Part shown: one piece after another, positions 1-8,932 of the stretch
How the letters are laid out: every line of letters starts with the position of its first letter
Numbering within the stretch: the first letter of the stretch is position 1
Origin: Oreohelix idahoensis
Taxonomy: Eukaryota > Mollusca > Gastropoda > Stylommatophora > Oreohelicidae
Assembly: GCA_024509875.1 (NCBI GenBank)
Contig: JAMPIV010008530.1
Location: 367,883-431,882, forward strand
Length of the DNA: 64,000 bases
Direction: 5' to 3'
Program-made: the position numbers and the translations under genes
Notes under the pieces: generated by a model
Database searches by the model: none
The model's input: only the letters and a program-made list of their open reading frames with translations
Told to the model about the DNA's origin: nothing

Positions 1-316
1 GAGAGGGAATATTTAGCACTCGTGAATGGAATCAGGAGACATCATGAATATCTATTTGGCGTTTCTTTAACAGTGCAAACGGACCATCTCCATTGGCATT
101 CCTAGGAGCCAATAAGGAATTTAACGCGAAGATTATGCGTTGGGCTCTGCTGCTAAGCGTGTACTCGTTCAAAGTACAATACATACCAGGAAAAGAAAAT
201 GTAGGAGCGGATTTTATGAGTCGAAATTGGAGCATGGAGAAGAGGATGAAATTGAAGATAGCAATCACTCGGAAGTTACGGATGACAGTAGTTCTATTTC
301 CATAAATGAAACATGA
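1..316 (+). pseudogene. Ty3/gypsy pol 3' end: RNase H domain remnant
   Basis: This is the C-terminal part of a retrotransposon polyprotein, cut by the window edge. Frame 1 reads EREYLALVNGIRRHHEYLFG and ends near TDH, the start of a motif typical of gypsy RNase H. The reading then shifts by one base near 86-89 and continues as SPLAFLG, MRWALLLSVYSF and YIPGKENVGADFMSR, the hallmark end of gypsy RNase H (RW-L plus PGKEN-ADxxSR). A second shift after about 235 leads into an acidic Ser/Asp/Glu tail ending at a TGA at 314-316. RNase H degrades the RNA strand of the RNA:DNA hybrid during reverse transcription. With at least two frameshifts this copy is dead. No integrase follows, so pol may have ended here. 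Confidence 0.82.
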
Positions 317-347
317 AAGGGTTTCATATCTTCAAGCCCGGACGAAC

Positions 348-1090
348 TGTGACGATTAATGTAAATATAGCTACAGAAATCCGACCACCTTTGCTTCCTC
401 AGTTAGTGTTTATGTTTTGCAAAGGCAAAACTACGCAATTCGCTGTCTGTTGACTCACTTTTGAAGCCACGCCTATATTTCGTATCTTACATGTGCTAAT
501 GAACGTTTACAAACTTTCGCACCCGGCAGTCAACAAGGGGAGAGAACCTGGTTTGTTCACCTGAGTTCTCACGCCAGCGAATCTGTCAATCATCGGATAG
601 TGACAGAACAGTACGTGGGGAAAAAACAGACCTCGGTAGCAAATATAAGGGCGATAATAATACTTCCCGACCACCTTTGATGTCCGTGCATTTTCAGGGG
701 ACGTGAAGCTTTGATCTGGGGAAACGGACGGAAATCTAAAATGTGCCCGTTCGCACGGCCCATGTCTTTTGATGTCGTTCGGCATCGCTAGTAGAACGAA
801 CAGTAAAATCCTTTATCTCTGAAACGAAGCTCATTAATTTCCCCTGCTATGCCGAAGGTGTGAATTGTCACATCCTTTAGAGATAATTACCCAAAATCTG
901 TATATATACTGCGTTCTCTCCAAGTCAGTTATCAAGTTTCAGTAAATTTTGGATAATCTAAACGCGAAGCTAGAACCTATGTAAAATAGTGCGTTAATAG
1001 CCTTCGTGGGGATTATTCTGTTTTCTGGTAATAAAATAAGTTGTGCCTAAGTGTTAAATGTGATAAAGTTTTACCATTTTATTCACTGTA
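348..1090 (+). mobile_element. possible 3' LTR following the gypsy pol remnant
   Basis: Thirty bases after the pol stop the sequence reads TGTGACG, a common way for gypsy LTRs to begin. A TATA-like TGTATATATACTGCG lies at about 898 and an AATAAAA signal at about 1030, giving the expected U3, R, U5 order. I could not fix the right end or find a second copy, so the LTR call is an inference from position and signals only. Confidence 0.3.
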
Positions 1091-2089
1091 ATTCTTTAGC
1101 GTTAAGACTAGTGAAATAGCAAACGCGTAGATATTTTCTTACCAGTTGTTCAGTAATGTAAAATCCATCAACCATTTGTTTACACCAGAAGATACGGTTT
1201 AGCTGACTGAAGTATAATGCTATGAGTGACGGATAAAGTGACAGAGTAGAATGCGCATTATATTTCATTTTGTGTAATTTTTTAAATGACTAGTGTTAAT
1301 ATCATGTGTCAACACGATAGACGCCGACAAGCAACTTGCTAGAAATGACAGGCGATATTTGTTAAGGGCGCGTATTTATAATTAAATTATAACTGACATT
1401 GGGCGCTGATTGTTTTACCGGATCGGGGGGGGTGGAGGTGGCGTGCCTAAAACCAAACCCGTACTAGCTAAGCGAAGCGCGATAAGATATGCTAAGACAC
1501 CGTGTGCTTTTTAATTCAATTAGGTGACGGAGAGGATAAGAGATCATACTCTCACGCTTGATAGCATAGAATATTGTCATTTTGGTTAAATGTTTTGTTT
1601 TCTTCCTACTACAGTGCTTGATCAAAACCAGCGGCTAGTGGTTTTTCTATTGTGGTCCTTTTCTCAGTTACTAAAGAAGTAATAGTTTTCATTTCCTTGG
1701 CGTTCGTCCCCAGTACAGGTGTGAACAGGAATTACCAAGGCAACAAACTATCATTTTAACTGTAAATTTGAATTAACTGGACTTACCAAATACCCAGATT
1801 GTTTTTTCATGCAATTTTATCAGCCCGCTGTGGCAATATACATAACATTTTTCCCGACTTCTGACAGTCGTTTTCCCAAGTGGATTTTATCCAGGAGAAT
1901 ACACTGTTTCATAATCGGCACTCAACCCAGAGAAAGCCGATAGGATTTACCATCAACATCTTAATTAACAGTTTTTAGCAACCAGAGTTTTTCGGTAGCT
2001 ATTGGAAGTACTGACTACTGTCTACTGTGAACACAAGATCGCGGGTTTTTTTTTTTTTTTGCTGCATGAACTATCTGACGTGACATTTC
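1091..2089. other. no recognisable gene
   Basis: Mixed, slightly AT-rich sequence with frequent stops on both strands, a G-rich patch near 1424-1440 and a run of about 17 T at 2046-2060. It may be the remainder of the LTR element on its left or the body of the LTR relative on its right. I see no motif that settles this. Confidence 0.4.
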
Positions 2090-2102
2090 ATATCCAAGAA
2101 TC

Positions 2103-2410
2103 GGGACCTAAAGATGCAGCAATAGAGAATGCAGTCAGCGACCCATAGCTTGACTGCTTGCGTCAGGGTCAGCGAACCAGAGCTGACCAAGACCCTACTC
2201 CACCTCCATGTGGTGGTCCTGGAAACAGGCTGCTTCACTGCAGTCTAGCTGAGAGAGTAGGGATCGAAGAGGGAAGGAAAACCCAGTCCCCAAAAAATGC
2301 CTCGCTGAAGTCGGATGTGTCGGCCGAAAGGCGCAGATATCGCAGCTCCTGCGTAAACAGACACAACGCAACCAACGTTCTTTTCAGGACGAACGAGGAG
2401 GAAGAAGAAG
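2103..2410 (+). repeat. SINE-1 copy, about 308 bp, with perfect 13-bp TSD
   Basis: The same sequence recurs at 7493-7803. Both copies start at the same point (GGGAC then a GCAGCAATAGAG motif) and end GACGAACGAGGA plus GAAGAAG repeats. The 13-bp direct repeat ATATCCAAGAATC sits at 2090-2102 and 2411-2423, which marks retroposition. Two copies with the same 5' end suggest a unit rather than random 5' truncation. I see no clear tRNA A/B boxes, so the origin of the head is open. The short ORFs across it are not genes. Confidence 0.75.
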
Positions 2411-2439
2411 ATATCCAAGAATCAACCACCAAATTAGGC

Positions 2440-3190
2440 GTCCCCTTTATAAACATTAATTATTAGTGGAGGGACTGGGGCTCAATTCAGAGGATAGAAC
2501 TACTGGATCATGATACATGTGCATGGATGTTTACGTTCAAGAGATTGTTACACCAAGTTTAGGTAAGGCGTGATTGATGTGGCCACGAATGACAGAGTGA
2601 GAGTGAATATTTTCCAGTTACGGAAACTGTACCATTCTTTATTTTCCTTTGCAAATACTTGTGTATTTTACTGGATAGCTTATATAGGAACTTTGTTCGT
2701 TTCTTTACTGTTTATTCTATAACCTAGTGTTAATCTTTGACCTTTTGGGTTATTAACTTCTTTTGGGATCTTCTCTCAACAGGGGGGAGGGCACTTATTG
2801 GGTTATTTTCCTATGTCTTTAAACATTATTGTATTGATTTCTATATGTTTGATGTTGTAAAGTTTAAGTGATAATAAACTAAACAAAACTTAATTTAGTG
2901 TGTTGGTCAGACCCATATCCATTTACGATAGTTTTGACGTTTGTGTGTCTTGTTGTCACATAATTGTGTGTGTGTGATTAGTAAACTTAAAATTATACTT
3001 ATAGGGAGGTTTGACAGATCGTCTTACACTAAAGATAGTCGTATAGATAGGCTGGACTAGAGAAACCACTCAGTCCAGAGACAGATCTTCACCTTAATCT
3101 ATTCACTCGTGGAATCTATTCTAACACCTTTCTTTCTCATATACCCCCACATTCTACTCTACTCAGACGGGACCAAATATCTCTCAAACC
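2440..3190 (+). mobile_element. gypsy LTR relative (R/U5 portion recognisable)
   Basis: From about 2820 the sequence (TTTGATGTTGTAAAG, a GTGATAATAAAC poly(A) region, then GTGTGTTGGTCAGACCC) matches the reverse complement of 19655-19860, and the part around 3100-3130 (ATTCACTCGTGGAATCTATT) matches the reverse complement of about 61700. It is therefore a third member of the LTR family seen at 19.7-21.9 kb and 61.6-62.2 kb, here on the plus strand. The left limit is uncertain; SINE-1 at 2103-2410 may lie inside it. Confidence 0.55.
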
Positions 3191-3209
3191 TATCTAAAAA
3201 ATGTACGAC

Positions 3210-3336
3210 ACTCACACAGCAAGCAGAAGACAGGAGAAAACGTCGAAAGGAACACAGGAAAATAAGCAGATGAGGGCTGTCACCTCAGGGGCGCATTCCT
3301 ATAGTCAATTATGACTGAAGGGGCTATTATTATTAT
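3210..3336 (+). mobile_element. LINE-E 3' fragment
   Basis: This matches the last part of the LINE-E copy at 29152-29497: AGGAGAAAACGTCGAAAGGA, a GGGGCGCATTCC block, the hairpin AGTCA-ATTA-TGACT and then an ATT-repeat tail. It is a heavily 5'-truncated insertion of about 125 bp. Confidence 0.75.
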
Positions 3337-3587
3337 AAATATTATTTATTATTTATACCGCAAAGTAGTGGTTGGAAGGGACCCTTTTCTTTTTATCCGG
3401 TTTATCCTTTAAATGCACAGTGTGTCTGTGTTAAACGTCATAGAATTTCCCAATTTCTGGACACACAAAAATGAAAGGGGGTACAGCAAACACAGGGAGG
3501 TTTGAACAGATGGTCTAGGATTGGAGGGGGTGTGGGGGGTGGGGGGGTGTGGCTGGCAGCTATTTGTTGTAGGCCTATGCTTTTTGA

Positions 3588-4340
3588 CAGCTGAAGTGTA
3601 CTGATGATGATGATGACGACTATGATGATGATGACTTTGATGATGATGACGACTATGGAGATGATGACGACTATAATGATGATGATGACGACTATGATGA
3701 TGATGACGACTATGATGATGATGACGAATACGATGATGATGATGACGACTATGATGATGATGACGACTATGATGATGATGACGACTATGATGATGATGAC
3801 GACTATGATGATGATGACGACTATGATGATGATGATGACGACTATGATGATGATGATGACGACTATGATGATGATGACGACTATGATGATGACGACGACT
3901 ATGATGATGATGACGACTATGAAGATGATGACGACTATGATGATGATGACGACTATGATGATGACGACGACTATGATGATGATGACGACTATGATGATAA
4001 TGACGACTATGATGATGATGACGACTATGATGATGATGACGACTATGATGATGATGACGACTATGATGATGATGACGACTATGATGATGATGACGACTAT
4101 GATGATGATGACGACTATGATGATGATGACGACTATGATGATGATGATGACGACTATGATGATGATGACGACTATGATGATGATGACGACTATGATGATG
4201 ATGACGACGACTATGATGATGATGACGACTATGATGATGATGACGACTATGATGATGATGACGACTATGATGATGATGATGACGACTATGATGACGAATA
4301 CGATGATGAATTGAATGACGATGAAGATGGTGACGGATGA
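3588..4340 (+). repeat. 18-bp minisatellite (GATGATGATGACGACTAT)n
   Basis: About 36 tandem units of 18 bp, some lengthened to 21 bp by one more GAT, with scattered substitutions. All length changes are multiples of three, so in the frame set by GAT at 3603 the array reads DDDDDY over and over with no stop from 3588 to the TGA at 4338-4340. The ATG-frame and minus-strand readings (MMMMTT, VVIIII) are by-products of the same repeat. Confidence 0.95.
3591..4340 (+). CDS. possible terminal exon of an Asp/Tyr-repeat acidic protein
   Basis: In the GAT frame the array encodes about 250 codons of mostly (D)5-6Y, then a short non-repetitive acidic end (D-E-Y-D-D-E-L-N-D-D-E-D-G-D-G) and a TGA. Just before it TGCTTTTTGACAG looks like a splice acceptor, and an exon starting at CTG 3591 would enter this same frame. 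Poly-Asp proteins are known among mollusc shell-matrix and calcium-binding proteins, but this match is to composition only. A triplet minisatellite is open in this frame by default, so the coding claim is weak. No promoter or upstream exon was found. Confidence 0.18.
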   Translation: MKCTDDDDDDYDDDDFDDDDDYGDDDDYNDDDDDYDDDDDYDDDDEYDDDDDDYDDDDDYDDDDDYDDDDDYDDDDDYDDDDDDYDDDDDDYDDDDDYDDDDDYDDDDDYEDDDDYDDDDDYDDDDDYDDDDDYDDNDDYDDDDDYDDDDDYDDDDDYDDDDDYDDDDDYDDDDDYDDDDDYDDDDDDYDDDDDYDDDDDYDDDDDDYDDDDDYDDDDDYDDDDDYDDDDDDYDDEYDDELNDDEDGDG

Positions 4341-4424
4341 TCTCTGATGATGATGATGACTAGTAATGTTGACGACTGTGGATGATGACAATTTGCCGGA
4401 TGATGAAGCCGACTATGCCCACCC

Positions 4425-4690
4425 CTGCCCATGACCCAAGTGGAACAGTATCAAATACGATGGTTTGGCCATATCTGCAAATGGGAGAAGATCGATTACC
4501 AAAAACTAATACGGGAAACCTCGAGCCTGGGATCCAGACCTCCAGGACGACCCAGAGTTCGCTGGGAAGACAATATTTGAAGGACCGATGACTAGGCTGG
4601 AACTAAGCCAGGAGAACGACAGCCGATAAGATAGGCATGGCGCTCTCTCTGACAAACCTCTACACCCAGGAACGACTAAGTAAGAGGTAA
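4425..4690 (+). mobile_element. LINE-A 3' fragment (decayed)
   Basis: Translated pieces match the C-terminal tail common to non-LTR retrotransposon polyproteins: a GHxCRMGEDRLP-like stretch, then PGRPRVRWED and LKDR. Three other copies lie at 18184-18470, 36961-37205 and 25441-25800 (minus). The tail ends CGACTAAGTAAG, an AAGT simple repeat. It has frameshifts and stops and is not functional. Confidence 0.75.
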
Positions 4691-4893
4691 TGATGGAAAG
4701 AATGAAACACTTGAACAGGAGACGAGGAGAAGACATTGGCTTTGGATAAGGCACACATTAAGAAAACTAAATTATATCATTACAAGGCAAGCCTTGTTTA
4801 GGAATCCCAGGGCAAGGGGAACAGAGGAAGACCCGTTAAAAAAAAAACAAAAACAAAAAACACACACACAGAATAGAACTGGAAACAGATATA

Positions 4894-5150
4894 TTAAAAA
4901 ATATTTAAAAAAAAATTTTAAACACAGGCTTTTAATGCACTAAACAGGTTTGCTATCATATATTTTATCCATAAGTCTGTAATGAAGTATAAAGCAGAAG
5001 TTAATTTCATGTAGAATCAGTGCCCCAGGCTTTTTGTCAATTTGATGTTACTTTTTATTGAATGCAAGCTATAAACTCCTTGAAACATTTTTTGGTGCTT
5101 TTTAGTGCATTAAAAGCTTGTGTTTAAAATATTTTTTAAATATTTTTTAT
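4894..5150. mobile_element. AT-rich MITE with about 49-bp terminal inverted repeats
   Basis: The arm at 4894-4942 (TTTTAAACACAGGCTTTTAA then TGCACTAAA) is the inverse of the arm at 5102-5150 (TTTAGTGCATTAAAAGCTTG then TGTTTAAAA), with few mismatches, around about 160 bp of centre. This is the layout of a miniature inverted-repeat transposon. I could not define the target duplication, and the class is unknown. Confidence 0.55.
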
Positions 5151-6034
5151 TTTCTTCTTTTTAGTACGTTTTTTTTTTAAAATTTAAGTCAAATGTAATC
5201 GATCCGCTAATGACATTATCAGTTTGCGATAAACGAGTCCAGAGCACAGGAGCCGGATTTCATTATTCAGTATATTACACGGAAAGTTAATATTTTTTTT
5301 ACACTTTTTATTTTTTTTTTAAACGTTGATAAGAGTTGTAAATTAAATTTTTTTTAAATGTAGTTGTCAGTTGTGTGTATGTCTGTGCACGCGCGTGCAA
5401 TAGTGTGTGTGTGGAGGGGGGAGAAGTTTCAATATTTCTCTCAAGAGAGACAACCTTGTTGGAAAGAATACACCTAGATTATTTGCAGTTATCGCCCATT
5501 TCACTGATGATACAATTTAAAAAAAAATTAATATTAATTTTAATTTTATTCATTTCATTATTTTTACGACTGATTATTATATTGTCATGGGGAATACACA
5601 ACAATGCCAAGTTTAAGAGCTATTGCTCATCTGGAAGTGATCGAAAAATCGATTGCAAGATTTGAAGGTGACAAGAGAGGGACAAGAGATTGACATACGT
5701 TGCAAGTTAAAGAAAAGCCTGTAAAAATGATAAGCAAGACACGGAAACACCGTAAACGGATGGCACAGGACAAGAAAGCCGTGACTTATTTTGTCGAAGA
5801 TCTGTGTTGATGGATTGGCTGTCTTGTTTATGTGTATCGTCTTTTCGTACTTACATATGGTGTTTAGATTTGTAGGTACTTTCAAATAATTTGTTATTTC
5901 TATGTATCGTGCATTGTTCGTCCACGAAGAATGTAGATACCAGTTTTTGGAAATCACAAGCGTGATCTACCATATTCCTTGTTATTAATTTACGTTAGGC
6001 AGTCCGGCTAATGTCCACTGTCCATCATGTTACG
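5151..6034. other. no recognisable gene
   Basis: AT-rich sequence with several T-runs and A-runs, a short GT-rich patch near 5375-5420 and no coding pattern that looks real. The ORFs here lack composition or motifs to support them. Confidence 0.5.
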
Positions 6035-6490
6035 GTGCCTAGCTGGCAGTGGGGAGCAGCGTTGGCACACTGGTTAATGCACTGGCTTCCTAGCTCGGTG
6101 GTCTATGGTTCGATTCCCAGTTGAGGTGGGATTTTTTAGACCGCAAACGGCTCCGGGATCGATCGAGCCTCATGAATTGGGTACCAGAGCAACTCTGGGA
6201 AGGTTAAGGTGGCCGGCGTAATGCTGACCACATCACCCCTAGTGTGCCGATGATCAAGAAAATATGGGCCTAACACCCTATTCTCAATATTCCTCAATCG
6301 GCATGTAACAGGATCCTTTTTTACCCTGTTTAGCTGGCATTGGGGTTAGTCACTAGTAGCGAGGTGGTGGTGGCTTTTGAATGGTTTTGAGTTCGAGTCC
6401 CCGGTAAACCTACCACTTCTAATGTTTTTTTTTATGGTGTTAAGTTTTGTACTTCTTAATTTCTTACGAGTTCTTGCAACATAAATCTTT
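6035..6490 (+). repeat. SINE-T2 copy split by SINE-T1
   Basis: The head GTGCCTAGCTGGCAGTGGGG at 6035-6054 and the part after 6331 (B-box-like GAGTTCGAGTCCCCGG, then TACTTCTTAATTTCTTACGA) together match the tRNA-derived SINE repeated at 33.4-35 kb. A SINE-T1 copy sits between them, and the flanking 15 bp is duplicated (14 of 15 match). The element is old, with many substitutions. Confidence 0.6.
6055..6330 (+). repeat. SINE-T1 copy, tRNA-derived
   Basis: The head has A-box-like CACTGGTTAATGCACTGG and B-box GGTTCGATTCCC sequences of RNA polymerase III promoters, followed by a tRNA-unrelated body (GGTTAAGGTGGCCGGCG, TGCCGATGATCAAGAAAATA). Other copies are at 17277-17547, 28765-29040 and 45155-45418. 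The flanks TAGCTGGCAGTGGGG (6040-6054) and TAGCTGGCATTGGGG (6331-6345) look like a TSD inside the head of a SINE-T2. Confidence 0.75.
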
Positions 6491-6518
6491 ATGCTTATTA
6501 TTTATATATATATATTAC

Positions 6519-6757
6519 TTGCTGCGATGGTCTCTCGCGGTAAAGGTACTGGGTTCTAATCATGGTACCGACACGCTCCAGTCTACCCAGCTGTAAATGG
6601 GTACCTGATTCTGCTCTTTGAGTTAGGGAATGAAAAGGCAGCGAAGAAGGGACCTGGTCACCCCACCTCTCGATGCTGAACCTAGTATGGTGAAGTCTCT
6701 AACACTTCACTCCACTACGCCAGAATCTGCTATTGGACTAACTTTAATATTCATTGT
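6519..6757 (+). repeat. SINE-T3 copy, tRNA-like head
   Basis: It shares the order GTCTCTCGCGG, CTGGGTTCTAATC, CAGCTGTAAATGGGTACCTG, AACCTAGTATGGTGAAGTCT with copies at 28433-28690, 29500-29693, 33030-33270 and the split copy at 7390-8694. The head resembles a tRNA, and the B box is degraded here. It is a non-coding retroposon. Confidence 0.7.
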
Positions 6758-6999
6758 TGCGGTTTGACAAAAATCACCAAAGTCAACGTGCGTGGCCTAA
6801 ACCGGGATGTTTGTTTCTGTCTTCTGCGTCCTCCCTCCTTCCCCGACCTTTTCCCCTACACCTTGCTGGCTGGTGTTACTCTGTTCATGCTTGATTCCTG
6901 AGGCGTTCTCGCACTTCCGTGAAGACAGCCGCCATTTGATCTAGGCTGGGGAAACTAACACGTTTCCCAACAATTTACACCCTGGGGTAGACTTCGTTC

Positions 7000-7002
<3 letters not shown>
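6758..7002. other. spacer, nothing recognised
   Basis: Short stretch between a SINE and a CT microsatellite. No motif stands out. Confidence 0.5.
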
Positions 7003-7087
<85 letters not shown>

Positions 7088-7107
7088 CTCTTATATATAT
7101 ATATATA
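7003..7107. repeat. (CT)n then (TA)n microsatellite
   Basis: About 90 bases of almost pure CT, one CTCG interruption near 7082, then about eight TA units. Confidence 0.97.
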
Positions 7108-7117
7108 AGTTCAGTAA

Positions 7118-7370
7118 GTCATGTCCTACGAATGCAAAACAACAGAATACCACTACAGGCGCTCACTTGGGTTCCTGAGGGTAAGCGGAAAAAAGGAAGA
7201 CCAAAAGAAACAGTCAGAAGAACAATAATAAGAGAAGGAAGAACGTTGGGCCTAAATAATGTGCAAGAGCTAAGAGGAGTGGCGTCACAACGAACAACCT
7301 GGAGAGCACTGGTTTCTGCCTTATGCGCCGTGTTTGGCGCTTAAAGAATTTATTATTATTATTATTATAT
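7118..7370 (+). mobile_element. LINE-D 3' fragment, 5'-truncated
   Basis: A 70-codon open frame (7132-7344) encodes the end of a non-LTR RT polyprotein: WVPEGKRKKGRPKE, RRTIIREGRTLGL, then SALCAVFGA. It matches the end of the larger LINE-D at 42498-44225 on the other strand. The stop TAA lies at the foot of a GCGCC-GTGTTT-GGCGC hairpin and is followed within a few bases by a TTA-repeat tail, so the element has almost no 3' UTR. Confidence 0.85.
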
Positions 7371-7492
7371 CCCGTATCCACTGACCACTCATATTCGGAG
7401 CTTCCTATTGGCTAAGCAAGCGTTTCTCAAACAGTGTTCCGCGAAGAAAAATGTAGAACCGGTTGCTAACAGCCTGTTTTCAAACAGTCAGT

Positions 7493-7803
7493 GGGACACA
7501 AAGACGCAGCAATAGAGAACGCAGTCAGCGACTCATAGCTTGACTGCCTGCGTCAGGACCAGCGAATCAGAGCTGGTCAAGACCGCACTCCACCTCCACG
7601 TGGTGGTCCTGGAAACAGTCTGCAGTAGTGCAGTCTGGCTGAGCGAGTGTGGATCGAAATGGGAAGGCAAACCCGGTCCTAAAAAATGCCGTGCAGAAGT
7701 CGGATGTGTCGACCGAAAGGTGCAGATATCACAGCTTAGGCGTAAACAGACACAACGCAACCACCGTCCTTTTCAGGACGAACGAGGAAGAAGGAAGAAG
7801 AAG
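7493..7803 (+). repeat. SINE-1 copy with perfect 11-bp TSD
   Basis: 311 bp, closely matching 2103-2410 along the whole length, ending in GAAGAAG repeats. The TSD AAACAGTCAGT is at 7482-7492 and 7804-7814, inside the hAT element, so this insertion is younger than the hAT. Confidence 0.8.
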
Positions 7804-7814
7804 AAACAGTCAGT

Positions 7815-8280
<466 letters not shown>

Positions 8281-8694
8281 AGGTGATAGTAAAAAAACAA
8301 AAGCATTCTTCTCATTGATTTAAAATGTACAATTTCTTGTGCATGCACTTTACTTTTATTAGTAATAAATACAATAACATGATTAAACAACCGATGGTTC
8401 TAATTATTATTATTTTAGCTGTATTAATTACTATTTTTATTTACACAGCTAAATCTTAAAATATAAATTTGTAAAATGTTACATTAAACCCAATTTTTAG
8501 GATCACTGTTCCGTCAATTCATTTCAATTGAATAAGTGTTCCGTGAACAAAAAACTGTTTGAGAAACGATGGGCTAAGTGGTTAGGTGGCTTTCTTTTCG
8601 CAGCATAGTTACTAGGTTCCGGGATCGAACGTGACAACTTCACGCGCCAGTCCACTCAGCTGTAAATGGGTACCTGACTCTACTCTTGATGTAG

Positions 8695-8932
8695 GGAAGT
8701 ACTCAAGAGATATTAGTGACGGGGCTTTGAGTACTCAAGAGATATTAGTGACGGGCTGTAAGTACCCAAGAGATATTAGTGACGGGGCTGTAAGTGCTCA
8801 AGAGATATTAATGACGAGCTGTAAGTACGCAGGAAATATCAGTGACGAGCTGTAAGTGCTCAAGAGATATTAGTGACGAGCTATAAGTACATAAGAGATA
8901 TTAGTGACGGGCTGTAAGTATGCAGGAAATAT
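8695..8932 (+). repeat. 31-bp tandem array, segment a
   Basis: About eight units of GTACTCAAGAGATATTAGTG plus ACGGGCTGTAA. It begins right at the end of a SINE-T3 body and is cut at 8932 by a long LTR. The same unit continues at 11369. Confidence 0.93.

Noticed and set aside
3438..4391. 317-codon minus-strand ORF of Val/Ile and the plus-strand Met/Thr ORF
   Set aside because: Both are frame by-products of the 18-bp minisatellite.
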